In this document: in pieces, positions 11,179-23,312 of the stretch
Numbering within the stretch: position 1 is the first letter of the stretch
How the letters are laid out: each line of letters starts with the position of its first letter
Assembly (NCBI GenBank): GCA_030052745.1
Contig: JANBVO010000013.1
Coordinates: 1 to 64,000 of the forward strand
DNA from: Pleurostoma richardsiae
Taxonomy: Eukaryota; Ascomycota; Sordariomycetes; Calosphaeriales; Pleurostomataceae
Reading direction: 5' to 3'
DNA length: 64,000 bases
Notes under the pieces: generated by a model
What the model saw: the letters and a program-made list of their open reading frames with translations, nothing else
What the model was told of the DNA's origin: nothing
Database searches by the model: none
Position numbers and translations under genes: made by a program

Positions 11179-11929
11179 ATGCCCGAAGCTGATCCTGCTT
11201 GTCCCCGAAAGACTGGGACTGTTAAGAGCCCAGTCACTGCTAAGCGCGTCTCCACGCCTGCCTACAGTCTGGCCAGCGTCGTGCTCATCGATCTGACTCA
11301 AGATGACGATGAGCCGGGGACTCTGACTCCTAAGACGTAGGTCAAAGTGTCAAAACGGAAATCTGGGAGCGCGGAGCTGGATTGCCCAAGGCAGCTTGAT
11401 GGACCCGGATCTGACCCCTCTCCGCCGAAGAAGCGGCAAAAGGCCGTCCGCCGGGCCTCCGAGGCACCTATCAAGTCTGAAAAACCCTTCCCTGTACCAT
11501 TTGTTCGCGCCTCCACGCCTTCCATCAGTTCGCGTACACCGTCACCCAAGGACAATTCCCCACTGGCTATCTATGCCAGGTACACTGATGCGAGAAATGC
11601 CTGGTATGCGATCTAACTACCCACTTCCCGCACCGACCAGCGTTTTCGGAAGGCTCGGGGTCTCCCGTCGCGGTATAGCAACAAATCCTACGAGTAGTCT
11701 GGATTATAAGCAGATAACGCGGCGTTGCATTATCCCGACCGGGTCCAGGAAATGGAGTATAGAAGAGATGACGGCTTATTTAGACTGGGATAAGGCGGAG
11801 GACAAGCGCGTTCAGGTTATCGTCGACGACTGCGGAGACGGAATCCGTGGGCACAGGGGTATGGACTATATTAGGAAGATGATGGACAGAGAGATGGGGT
11901 TGGACTCGGTAGAGAATAGGGGCGTTTGA
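11179..11929 (+). CDS. Small basic nuclear-type protein with SUMO-interaction motif
   Basis: Predicted exons 11179-11336, 11391-11603 and 11641-11929 give about 219 residues. Without splicing, an in-frame TAG at 11338 interrupts the gene; a donor GTAGGT at 11337 and an acceptor at 11390 remove it in phase. A second, 37-nt intron with a CTAAC branch motif joins the last exon. Visible elements are the hydrophobic-acidic string SVVLIDLTQDDDEP at residues about 36-50 (a textbook SUMO-interaction motif), a lysine/arginine cluster PPKKRQKAVRR (likely nuclear localisation), a Ser/Thr-Pro-rich linker, and a C-terminal part with the segment WSIEEMTAYLDWDKAEDKR. I do not recognise the family. A protein-like frame continues in the next frame just past the stop (about 11927-12110), so a further exon or a frameshift is possible. 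Confidence 0.6.
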
Positions 11930-12131
11930 AGAAGCAGAATGAACCACTCAAATATCTACTGCCCGTTGAGTTCCTCGATGCGGTCAAGGAAGTGCGCACC
12001 ATTCCGATAGAAAAAGAACCCTCACGCTCCGAGGCCCCTCTTCCGCCACCCCACTGGAGGCTGCGTATCTCTTTAATCCGTCGTGATGTCCGAGAGACAG
12101 CCTCTGCCGTTGTCATGGGGTCTTCGACATC

Positions 12132-13612
12132 TCACGCCTTGAGAATCTTGACCAGCTCAGCAACGATGGCATCTCCTGCTTCTGCGGTGCCCGTGCTGCC
12201 GCCCATGTCCTTGGTTCTTAGCCCGGCGTCGATGGCGGCGCGGACCGCGTCCTCGACGATTTTAGCCTCGTGGGCGAGATTCAGAGAGTACCGGAACATC
12301 ATGGCCACGGAAAGGATGGTGCCAATGGGATTCTGGAAATGATGTCAGCTCTTGCAGCGAATGGATAGGAATGGCCCAAAACGGGGTCTTGACGCACGAC
12401 AATCCCTTTCCCTGATATGTCCGGCGCGCTACCTGTCATGTGCGTTAGCGACTGATGTCTACGTGAGGGCTCGAACAGGATAGGAGTCTTACCATGAATC
12501 GGTTCATAGATAGAAGGCACTGCAGAGCTCGGAATCCCGCAGAGACTCGCGCTCGGGAGGAGCCCTATGCTTCCAGCTATGGCGCTCGCCTCGTCGCTGA
12601 GAATATCCCCTGAAAACTCATTAGCTAAACCGCCTTCGAGGTGGACGAGGGGCCTCGCTCACCTGCCAAGTTGGGCGCTATTATGACGCCATTCAGCTGC
12701 GTCGGGTTCTTGACCATAATCATGGCCGCGCTGTCAATAAGCTGATGCTCAACCTTCAGATCAGGGAACTCGTTTTTATAGACCTCCTCAACGACACAAC
12801 GCCAGAGTCTGCTTGTCGCCAGCACGTTTGCCTTGTCTAGCGAGATAACCCGCGAGTCTCCCCTAGTCCTGGCCAGGTAGCCGCCCAGCCGCGCGATACG
12901 CTCGATTTCTGGTTTCGTGTAAACAGTAGTGTCGAACGCATTGAGCCCATCGTACTCTTTTCGCTCTCCGAAATACAAGCCTGAGGTTAACTCTCGGACT
13001 AACATCATGTCGATGCCGCGGCAGACGGACGCCTTCAGGGGGGAGGACTCGACGAGGGCGTCGGACGCGAAGAAGCAGGGACGGAGGTTTCCATAGGCGC
13101 ACATCTCACTGCGTAGCTTTAGGAGGCCCTGCTCCGGGCGGACGGCGCCGGTGCCCCATTCAGGGCCGCCGATGGCGCCGAGGAGCACGGCGTCGGCGGC
13201 TTTGGCGGCGGCGAGGGCCTTGTCTGTGAGGGGGGTGCCGGTCTGGTCGATGGAGCACTGGGGAGAAACGCCGAGGTTAGCAAGAGACTTCTCTCGTGGA
13301 TGTCTTTGGGCCCGTATGATCCGTCGTCGGGGGACGACTTACCCCTCCGAGCAGGTGGTCCTGCATATTGAATTTGCCAGCAGTCGGGCTCAGCTCCTCG
13401 ACCGTCCTGATAACCTGAATCCTGCGTCAGACGTGCTCAACTGCATGTCGCAAATACTAGACTCGTACCTTGATTGCCTCAGCAACAACCTGTCAAATAA
13501 CCAAAGTCAGCCTCTCTCCAGCCAGAGTTAAGGGTGGGAAAGCTCGGGGGTAGTGAGTCACCTCTGGGCCACAGTGGTCGCCCGCAAAAACAACAATGTT
13601 GTGTTCCGCCAT
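12132..13612 (-). CDS. LEU2: 3-isopropylmalate dehydrogenase
   Basis: Seven exons give about 363 residues: 13562-13612, 13469-13489, 13343-13414, 12663-13257, 12493-12609, 12398-12432 and 12132-12332; all phases agree. The enzyme oxidises and decarboxylates 3-isopropylmalate with NAD+ in leucine synthesis. Recognisable segments are [11 protein letters not shown], the [10 protein letters not shown] strand with the catalytic-region Tyr, [13 protein letters not shown] with the catalytic Lys, the divalent-metal Asp region ILSDEAS, and the C-terminal [15 protein letters not shown] signature, which appears only after two short introns are removed. The length is normal. It is convergent with the 11179 gene, with about 200 bp between stops. 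Many filamentous ascomycetes carry two LEU2 paralogues; I cannot tell which this is. Confidence 0.95.
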
Positions 13613-14746
13613 GGTTGCAATACTTGTCCGACGGAGCTCGTCCAAAGAAGGGTCCGTCTTGTGTGACGAAGCACGAGAATGAGTCGAAGACGAGGTGGGA
13701 GGCGGGAAGTCCGACGGAGAAAGTCAGAGGCTTGCGTTTTTCTCAAAGACGGACGTGTTCGTCTCCTATATGAACGACCGTAGAATTATCGGCAAAACTT
13801 AAAAAAAAAACAGGCACGTGACCGGTTTCCCCCGAAGCTCTCCCGGCCCCCGCCCCCGCACAGGGTAGCGACATCGGATATCATTCGCGTATGTTAGGAT
13901 TTGCTCGATGGGCCGTCGCCATTCGGTATCGTTGCTTGATTGTAGACCTGGTTTCTACTTAAAGTGCTCAGAGAAGTGTCTTCCAATCTCGACCTTAAGG
14001 GTCCCAGAAAGATGCACAGAATCTACATCATCGGCTCTCCGTAACAACAAGGTTGAATATCGTGTTATCTGCACGATCTGGTGGCAGCGGTTGTCGCTCG
14101 TTGCCACGCCGGTACATGTTGTGAAGCTCAACTGATGTCAATGGCACCGCCGCCAGAGTCGGCCGCGGGGCAAGCGGGGCCGGCACCCTTTCAGCTGCGG
14201 CTTCCATCTTGGTTTGGGTAGCCGCACTGCGTACCACGCCGTAATTATCATCAGTTAGCACGGCCATTGCCTAGCTATGGCTTATCAAAAGAGTTGTAAT
14301 TGATTGCGTCCAGGAAAAAGTTGTCGCAATTGTTTGAAAGACTCACAAATATAAAAATGGTCAATGAGAGACGGCCCAGTAGGTTTTAAGCCAGGCTCGT
14401 GGCCATCACCGTCACAGCCATAGACTGCATAAGGAAGCCATAGACATGGCTTCCCGCCAATCTGCTAAAGACTGGTGATATGCAGCGTTTGCAGATGTGC
14501 CAGGGGCTTTGTATGATGTGGGTACTGTTAACACCAAGAGAACATGCGCCCCGCCAGAAGATGTACTTATTAAGGTGGCCTAGACTGCTGAAACTTAAAG
14601 CCATACGCCAGCCAAAAACAACAGTCCAAACCACAGCACATGTAGTCTAGGTGGAATAAACCATTTCCTAGTAGATTAACCCCGCTCGTTCTAAACAACT
14701 GCCCGCCAATGACTACCTATGTATTAGAACTCACAGGCTTGACAAT
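13613..14746. promoter_or_regulatory. LEU2 promoter and intergenic region with a CACGTG box
   Basis: About 1.1 kb without a supported gene. A perfect CACGTG palindrome at 13815-13820, extended to CACGTGAC, matches the core bound by Cbf1-type bHLH proteins, about 200 bp upstream of the LEU2 start. It follows a 10-base A run and precedes a C-rich tract (about 13826-13860). I did not find a full CCGGNNNNCCGG Leu3 site. The remaining short frames have no coding character. Confidence 0.4.
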
Positions 14747-17700
14747 TCATATAACTGGTAGATACCGCCGGACGCGGAGTGATGCCGATTTGAACTTGCT
14801 CTTCAGGCTCCTACATTCCACGCACTCTGTGACCTGGAGAAGGTAAGCTTCTCCTTCCTCTGATATTTCGTCATATTCGGGAATTCGGAGATCGCCCTTG
14901 ACAGCTATTCGAAGCAAGTCCTGAAGGGGAACTATTCCCAAATGGGAGTGAACGCTTGTTAGTATGACACCTTCCTGTAGCAAAAACTGCACTACTTTGA
15001 GCCTCTGGTCGCACGGAACGATTGGCGAGAAACCGTTAAGAGAATGATAAGAGGTCGGCAGGTAATAGCCGTAACCAAAGATGGCGTTCTCTAGAAGCCC
15101 AAGGGTGTTCCGGGAGTATTCCTGGCACAGCAGGCTTGGTTGCGAACGAACTTTGGCTCTGACGTACGGGAGGATGGCAAATTGGGCCGTCATGCCAAGA
15201 AAAGTGTTCACAAACTTCGTGGCCCAGCCAGGCAGAACCCAACGTTCATGTGTATGCCCTACCATATAAGCAGGCTGTTCCCACTTCAGGTTTGTCGCGG
15301 CGCGATTGAGATTATCGAGGGACTGGACGAGGTCTGCCACGCTTTGCGGAGTGTCTCTGACCTTACTGCCATACCACAGCGCTCTTGTGACCACCCACCA
15401 CTGCCGGCTATAGTCCAGCAGTGACCTCTCTCTCTTATCCGAAAAGAGGATGGTTTCTGACTTGAGCAAGACGAGGTACGGATCAACTCCATCTTGGTCC
15501 GCCGAACAGATCTTGGCCCAGACATGTGATTGGATTGCCCAGTCTCGCGCGGTTCGATGGGCGAAATCAACACTTCCGCCGGCTCCAGCGAAGTACGATT
15601 CCGAAGTGATTTCCAGCACACCCCGTGTTCTTGAAGCCAGTCTCCGCTTCAAATTTTTCCAAGCTGCTGGTTTCCAGGTCTCCCATTCGGGGAGTGAGCT
15701 TAGATCAACCGACGTTGTGCGGGATTCATCAGCCACCCACATCAGGAGCCACCGTACCGGTAATTGAGCAGCCCTCACTACCTGGACCATGAAGGAAGCA
15801 TCGTGAAGATTATGATCTGGAATCCGAGCCCATATTGTGTCGTAGAGAAGAGATATATCGGACGGGAGAACCTCCAATGTTGCCTGGAGACTTGCGAGGC
15901 TTGCTCCTTCGGAAAGAGAGATCAAGAGGTCTCTAACGACCAGTGATACCCAAAGGAAAATGCCGTTGGCTTTTGATACAATTGCTTCTAGCAAATTCAC
16001 AGCATCTTCGGGGTACACCTGCTTCACTTCAAGGAACCCTCTGTTGTTACTCATCTTCCCTCTCACGAACGCGGCCATGTCTTGCTTCGTAAGTAGGTGC
16101 ATGTGCAGGTGAGGTATATCATTGAAAGCGTCGTCAAATTCCTGCCATGGCCGACTTGCAACACAGAGCTTCAGTCCCTGTGCACAATTCGTGACCATTT
16201 CCTGGATCAACCGGGTGACCTCATGCGGTGAAGTCTCGAATTCGTCCAGTCCGTCAATGAAGATTGCAAGCATAATGCTCTTCCCACACTGTGAAACAAG
16301 GGAAGAGAATGCTTCCTCAATTTCCCAGGTCTCCCATGGCGGTTGGGTGAGGGTACTGTCTCTCAAAGCTGTCAAGAACGCCCAACGCCTCGGTGCCAGC
16401 GTCTGCACCAGACTGGGGTCAAGCTTGAGGACTTGATGAAGCAGAGTTCTCTTCAAACCCTCAAGCGATTTCTGTAATGTCAGGCCGCTGTTCCACGCGT
16501 AGTATCTGACAACCAGAAGGGGTAGAGATCCAGCCCATCGAGAGAGATGCCCTTCCAGGGCACCATGGTTCAGGATGTACTTCATGATTGTCGACTTCCC
16601 CGACCCCGGCTTCCCTGTAATCCAGTATTGTGCAGCATTTGTGTTCTCTAACCACTCGGGAAAGCTGGGCCACATTGGTCGCCCATCTTCGATATTGGGC
16701 TCCTTCTGGAAGATCCAGGAATAGGTTTTCATAAAGCTGTCAATGACAGCATTTTCTCTGGCCTTGATTGCTTCAAAGTGCAGACTTCTCCGTATAGCTT
16801 TGACGATATCTCTCCTTAAAACAGAGCTGGTGTTATCAAAACCAGCGATTCTGGTTTGAGATTTCCAGCCTCTTGCCCATAGGCATTCGATCAGTTCGGA
16901 ACGAATTTTTCTCGCTATCGGGAACTCCCCATGTAAAGTGTCGTTCAACGCCTTCCTAATCTCGCCTGGGGATACTGAACAAGCCGTGAAAGTCTCAATT
17001 GTTGCGTTGACGGAACCATCCAGTTCACCGAGTTCGAGGCTATGCTCATAAGAGGATTCCCGTGAAGATATCTCCGTAGCCTTTTCCGGTTTGAGTGAGT
17101 TCCCAACCTTGTCAAGAACGTAGGTGATTTCCCGAAGCTGTTTGGAGAAGCGGATCTCACGTTGGCCTGCTTGCTTTGATTCCTCCCTAATGAACAGTCA
17201 GCGACAGATGTTGATTAGACCCCGCTACATGTCTGTTCTCATAGACAGCGACGAAGTCTACAGACAACTCTGGAAGAATGAGGGGCTAGGGACACGGTAA
17301 AACAATCTGGGTAAGAGATATAGATGCAATCTTACCAAAGGCAGAACAGAACGGCTGTGATCACCTGGTCCTTGATTTGAGCAAGGCGTTCCTTCAAGTC
17401 ACTCGCCTTGGGAGTGTTCCACGGCCCTTGTAGAAAGTTTCTCGATTTGGACTTGCCGTAAGGTTTATTGCGGCTAACGATATCCTGGAACTCCGAGGTG
17501 ATGCTATTACATTCGTCGCAAAGTCTGCGCAGCTCGATCTCCGCCGCGGTGTCGTGTTTTTCGTGGAGGGAGCCACCTGATTTCCGACTTCCCATGTTTA
17601 AAAGGGCTGACAAGTTGCCGGCCATATCCCGGAGCTCGGTTGCCTCGCGCTCATTCACCGCACCTTGATATTGGACCCATCCCTTCTTCAGTAGGCGGCC

Positions 17701-17760
17701 CCCGAAATCGACGAGTTGGAACACCGCCGCCACGATGGCGAGCGCGCTCAGCGGATCCAT
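14747..17760 (-). CDS. STAND/NACHT P-loop NTPase (fungal NLR-like)
   Basis: Two exons, 17336-17760 and 14747-17186, give about 954 residues; the 149-nt intron is phase 2 and restores a Trp codon. The start at 17760 gives MDPLSALAIVAAVFQLVDFG, the typical beginning of the fungal N-terminal domain found in STAND proteins; an ATG six codons upstream is possible. NACHT features follow: Walker A GKPGSGKST at about residues 332-340, Walker B LAIFIDGLDEF at about 460, and a sensor-type ASRPW segment after it. The remaining 400 or so residues have no ankyrin, WD40 or TPR units I can see; they resemble the helical region that follows NACHT in many fungal members. Such proteins act as cytosolic, signal-responsive switches in incompatibility or defence. 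The ligand is unknown. Confidence 0.88.
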
Positions 17761-19460
17761 TCGGATCGCTCTCTTCACAACAGTCTATAAATACGGGCGA
17801 AGTGTGCTACCTGGTTTCGTGAAAGCGGTGAGGCCGAGCTTCACTTGCAAAGTCTGGCAGCACAGGCACAGTATCTCGGGAAGTGACTGTCGTCGAGTCC
17901 CCTGGTCGAGACGTCGCTATTTCATGCTCTTGTCTCTCATGCGAAGTCACACTTAGGAAAACTTACTTAATACTCGAAGAAGAGAAGAGAGATAACAGTA
18001 TGTCATTGTCTAGGGAGCCTCAGAAAGTGGGGTCGTCATCATGGGATAGCTGCATATTGCAATGCATGTCCAGCTCCTGCACCTGTGCGTGATTCGACAG
18101 AATCTTGGCCGACATGCAGCAAAGGTCGCCGAAATCCGGCGCTAGAAATACAGAATGTCAGTTCTACATGGAGTACCAGCCTAGCAAAAGTTGTCCTGGA
18201 ATATCTAGCCATCTAGCACCTGCTGAAGATCTGAGACATAAGTCAGGCTCTTTATGCGAGCACATCCCAAAAGAAGCTACTACCAAGACAAAATCAGCCT
18301 ACCAAAAGTGCAACACACATATACAGTCATGAGGTGAAAGCCTCCGAGGAGAAGCCTAGCTTTCTTATTCTCCAGATACCATGCAGCTCGGAAGTTATCT
18401 TCGTACTGTGCTACATCTATGTCGGTAAACACTTTTGGAGTTGCTAGTGGTCCTCAGAGTCGGTTGTTTGGAGTTAAGCAGGGTTGAGAACAAGGCTCTA
18501 ACCGAGGACATTGATTCTACCAAAAGGGAAAAAAGCCTGGAGGGATGTCACGTGCCAGGCTAGGGCTTATCCGTCCCTCAAAGGCTCTGTGAAGATGATG
18601 CCTGCGCTCACTCCTTGACACTAGTGCCGACCAACTAATACAGCTCTTGATCTCACTGTAGCGCGCGTGTGGCTTTGAAGGATTTCGATGTAGGCTTGGT
18701 GATCGCTACATACCCAACCGAAATAAGATCCGTCCTCTTTTCCAGAGCGGCTTCGAGGCACCATCCGTGCGTACGTTGCCGGCGTCATCACTTTCTGGGC
18801 CATCACAACCTCCTTTTCGGATTGTGCAGCGGCGCTTAGCCTCAAGAGTTGTTAGAAGAGACTTTGCCATAGCGACGACATTCATACAGGGGATGCAAAT
18901 GCGTCTACTGCGCCCTATGACAAGCGAGCACTCCTGAAAGATGCAACAATACTACTTACAGCGTTGTTCTTACGGCATTGAGTAAAATTGCGGTGGCTTT
19001 ACAACAACACGTCGATTCATTGCGGGACTAATGGGTGGCAGCGTGTCTCCTCCAGAAGCCTCTTGATGAAAGGCGGTCCTGCTGGCGGACATAGAGAAGG
19101 AACGCCCAGCCAGCCTCATTTTCATTAAAGTGGGCAAATGGAAAGCAGAAGTCAAGAATGATAGAATGATGAGGCTCAGCCCTTCAATAGAGCCAATAAA
19201 GTCAAGTCGAGAAAATGTTAGATGGAGTTTTGAATGGCCTTCAAAGGCTGTGCTTCGCCCTGAACAGCGTGGCAGGTTGGGCAATGATCAGGCCGGAACG
19301 CACAAATCAACCTGCGCGTCTCATGAGAGGGACTCCATTCGATTGATGTGCTTTTTTCTCAAATAGTTTCAGACTCCATTAAGTATCCAACATTTCTCTT
19401 CACTGAGATCAATCCTCCTGTATACTGATCTTCATAACTAACTCTTTGCCATCGCATATC
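17761..19460. other. Intergenic between two divergent STAND-family genes
   Basis: About 1.7 kb shared upstream region. Two minus-strand frames (18621-18845 and 18970-19284) are open but show no recognisable domain, no consistent composition and no convincing splice partners, so I do not call them genes. A partial inverted repeat around 18451-18508 (GTCCTC...GGTT against AACCGAGGAC) is visible. No other feature. Confidence 0.5.
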
Positions 19461-21732
19461 ATGGCCGAGGTGATAGGCTTCCTAGCTGCAGCCTCCCAGG
19501 TCTCAGGACAGCTTGTGAACTTAGTCGTCAACTTCAAAAGTCTTTTGGATCGTATTGACCGAGTCCCATCCAGGATTCAAGACCTCCTCGAGGAAATTCA
19601 CCACTTAAGCTTGGCGCTTGCTGAAGTCGAACGAATATCGCACGCAGACGTTACGGGACGTACGGCAGCTCATAAACCTCCCACAATTAGTAGTGTCAAA
19701 TATTGTGCCGCGGCATGTGCCGCTCTATCTGACCTTGTTCGAGACCTCAGTTGCAGGCTCGACTCGCCAAAGACTCTTCAACGCAGATTCCAAGCAGCAA
19801 GGATAGTGCTGAAAAATAAGGAACTTGAACACTTAGAAGCAAGGTTGACGAGATCATTGGATATATTGCAGGTTTCCCTGCAGTCTGCTTGCCTGTAAGG
19901 ACTTTAAACCCTGAGAAATACTTGAATCCGAGACTGAGGTTTCGAAGCGATCTGTCGATGCGCTCACATGTTGCAACTCTGCAAGCCTTGGCTGTCATTC
20001 GGGAAACACCCAACTTCTTCTCAACCAATAATCGCATACCCCCACCCGAACAAAAGCTTGGTGAAGGTGAATGCTACCAGGCTCGTAATGCAGCGATAAA
20101 GAAACAGGAAACTATGAGGAGCTTTCAGCGCAAGCTTTGCCAGCCGTGTTTGCTCGGCAATATCTCCATGACCTCATCTCCGAGCAGAAATCACCGGCTA
20201 GTCACCATCCGGGCTCCTGCATGGTTTAATATTGCATGGGATTTCGAGATGCGCGTAGCGTCCTCAGACTGGCGACAGTTCAATATCAGACAGTACAATT
20301 TTCGAGACCCCGAATCCGAAGTGTTCTCTCTGATCCGGTGTGGTGATCTTGCTGGAATGCTTCGTCTATTCTCCCTGCGCCGAGCGTCACCTTTTGATCG
20401 CGACGACAGGGGCTGGTCTCTGCTCCATGTACGTCTTTTCAGTTTCTCATCTTCCACCCGCATTCTTTACATTCTGACCTTAAACAGCACGCGGCAGGGA
20501 CAAACCAATCCTTGATTTGCCAGAAACTACTCACCATGGGTCTGGATACGTGTGTTGATGAGGATGTTGGCTCCTGCTTGTAAGGCGATTCTATCTGATC
20601 CACACTTCTAAAGTGCCTTCGTCACTCCATTCTCGATTGACTCTGGACATGGAAAATGACATCTCTTTTTAGTGCAGTCCATTCATAAACTGACATGTCG
20701 CAAAGCACGCCTAGGCAGCTCACGCTTTTGATGCCTCTGCTCTATAGCAGCGATACCGAGTCAAGTCTAGCATACATGGACCTTTTCCACGACTACTATA
20801 CCGAACCGTCTTTCGCTCCTGACTGTCGCTTCTTCTTATACGGCTGCTCGGCAGGGAAGAGCGATTTAAAGTTGATAGAGCATTTCCGACGCCGTGTAGC
20901 CCCGTCGTACTTTACTTTGACAGCAACTGAAAGGCGTCAGGCTGTTAGGGCGTACTGTTTTAGTGGCTACTCTCCTCACCATCCCGATCCAGACGTCTTC
21001 AGATTCCTTTTACGGGAAGGCAAATCATTCGCCGCCGGTGATACGGCCTCTACGCTGAATGAAGGTTGCTCTTTGATACACTCAGCGGTAATCTCATTTG
21101 CTCGAGCAGGAAGGAAAGCCCCCACAGCAGATCCAGGATGTGTTGGGCGACACGCCGAGTGGAAGGACTTACTCGCCGAGGTTATTCGTCTATCAACTTC
21201 TGGAACCATTCACCGGGTCGAACATGTCCGGCATGACTACACAATCCAATTTCATCAACTCATCAGCCACGACGAATGGGTCGGCACGCCGCTATTGTCT
21301 CTGCTTAAAGGTTGCTTCCTCGATGAGTACAACGGAGGAAGTCAAGGAATAGACAGTGTGCAAGGCCTTTTCCAATCCCACCAATCTCGAGTGCTCGAAA
21401 TTCTGCGGCAGTGGCTGAGGCTCTTGGTGGAGTGCGGCATAGATCTGCCTGAATATGTACGAAACGAGGAGGATATGCACGGCAGTGGAATGCCAGGGAC
21501 GGCACCGGTTCTGGATTTCTCCCTGACCTACAGCCACTGGCGAGTTGACGAACAGGCGTTTCTGGTGCAGCAATTGCCCGTGCGGATCTGTGGGTTCAAG
21601 TTTGGGGACACCCCAGAGGTCTGCGACATAGATTGGGACGTCGATGTGGAGAAGCTGGCCGGCGAATTTTGGCAGATTATGGAGGCAGGGCCAACAGATA
21701 TCACTCGAATGCCTGGCAGCTGGATTGATTAG
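19461..21732 (+). CDS. Protein with fungal STAND N-terminal domain and ankyrin-like segment
   Basis: Four exons (19461-19894, 19933-20428, 20488-20579, 20706-21732) give about 682 residues with consistent phases. The first 145 residues, beginning MAEVIGFLAAASQVSGQL, match the fungal N-terminal domain of STAND and ankyrin proteins. The centre, after the second intron is removed, reads GWSLLHHAAGTNQSLICQKLL, a clear ankyrin-type helix-turn-helix, but no long repeat array follows. The last 340 residues are unassigned and contain several Trp-rich segments. There is no P-loop. It is divergent from the NACHT gene at 17760. Fungal N-domains can self-associate, so the two products could work together; that is inference. 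The first intron (38 nt) is the least certain junction. Confidence 0.7.
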
Positions 21733-23312
21733 AGATAGTATTAACAGATGTAGTTCCTATCGATCTAAGCCTATTTCAAGATCCAGTGATATGGAGATAG
21801 CATCTGTGAACGATACGCCGTTTTCTCCTACTCCTAAGAGTCGCTCCGGATGATTTAGGCCGCCAAGTTTCGGAGTTTGACTTTTGGCGTTGTGATAGAG
21901 AGGCGCGGATTCCATCACAGCTAGCGGCCTGCTTGTTCCAGCACACATTTGGCGCTCGCGTGTGAAGGACCTTCGCAACAAGGTTGATAGCGATGAAACT
22001 CTTGCCTCCGACTTTCGGATCCTTAGACATCTGTAGGGGCGCCTTCTGTGATAGGTCCTGATGTTGGGATATCGTAAGGGTTGGAACAGGGCCAATCGGA
22101 TGCCATTAAGGTGCAGGAACGTTAGAACCGAGAAACAACATAACTAACATCTATCATGTGCAGCAAGATAACTAACGTACAGCAACGGCTTGTATTGAAT
22201 TTTGAAATCAACTAGCCAATAGTTGTCGCCGCTTGCCATTGAACCGCCGCACACTGTTTCCATTGCAAGAGTCCACAACAGCTAGTGTTAGATAAATCTA
22301 ACAGTGTCATGGGACACCCATCTGGCTGATCGTCTTGACTCACCAGAGTTTGGGTTTGACCATGCGTTGGGCTGAAGACAGCGATTGGATTGGCCACGAT
22401 ATGGGATGCCAAACCTAAGGTCCTGCAGTTGAGGACACCAAAGCGCGCGGCGGGATTTTGGTTTCTTGATGCCGTGGCAGCTCACTGGGTCGTTATGCCC
22501 GGTTCTTCGCTGTAGGTCGGATCTATGGACATCCTTACGTGTACCGGATCACGCGAAAGTTGCCTCTGTGGCGGGTATGTGGTACGCGTAGTTCTTGTGA
22601 ACTGGCCAGTGTGAGGATATTCATTCGGTTTATAATCATTTTGAGTTATTTAGATCCACGTATCGTCGTATCAAACACTTACTGATGTCTCTTTCTCAGT
22701 CTTTCTCAAATCTGTAGCCTGGATTTACCTCCTGTAGTATCAGCTGAGGCTTTATGCTATACAGAAAGATAGCAAGTTCTCGTTGGCCCATTAAGTCCGG
22801 ATAAACCTGAGGGTATCAGCTATGGACCTATGTGCAGACTCCGGTTGGACTTTGGGACAACATAGAGTTGACGAGAAAGTTAGCCATTATCTTGACTGAC
22901 AAGTAGTAGCCACACCATAAACGATGTCCACACCTCTGATCCCCTTGTTTCTTCATGACCTACTGCAAGTTAGTTTACTCACCTATCTAACAATTTGATA
23001 TAACGTATAATCTAACACTAACACAACGCCACTAACAACTTGATACATATGCTGCCTTTGAGTGGGGCATGGTCCTCAAAGTGTCCGCTGGGGGATAATA
23101 ATCTAGAAGATAAAAGTGCCACCGTTTCTTAGCTGCGGTCAGCCGGGGCCTGCAGATCTCTTCCTATCACCATCGGGCTATCGAAGACGTTCTCAAGAAT
23201 CGTGAAAGACTACGAGTCCAGTGAGCGTATAAGCTACCCGGACTAAACACTTTCTATAGCTACATCTCTATCTTATCCTTAAGCGCTACTGCGGGAAGCG
23301 ACCATTGTCACC
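21733..23312. other. Gene-free, AT-richer intergenic DNA
   Basis: About 1.6 kb between the ankyrin-like gene and the small Cys-rich gene. Only short overlapping frames on both strands, with no domain and no credible splicing. The part from 22600 to 23300 is AT-rich with scattered stops in all frames. Nothing further is seen. Confidence 0.5.

Noticed and set aside
11338-11340. Premature stop making the 11179 gene a pseudogene
   Set aside because: The TAG lies inside a plausible in-phase 54-nt intron with a GTAGGT donor.
13908-14634. Small open frames on both strands
   Set aside because: No domain, no consistent composition, no splice partners.
18430-18520. 5S rRNA-like or structured RNA segment
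   Set aside because: A GAGTTAAGCAGGGTTG string caught the eye, but the rest does not fit a 5S fold and the inverted repeat is imperfect.
18621-19284. Two minus-strand frames between the STAND genes
   Set aside because: No recognisable protein features and no convincing exon joins.
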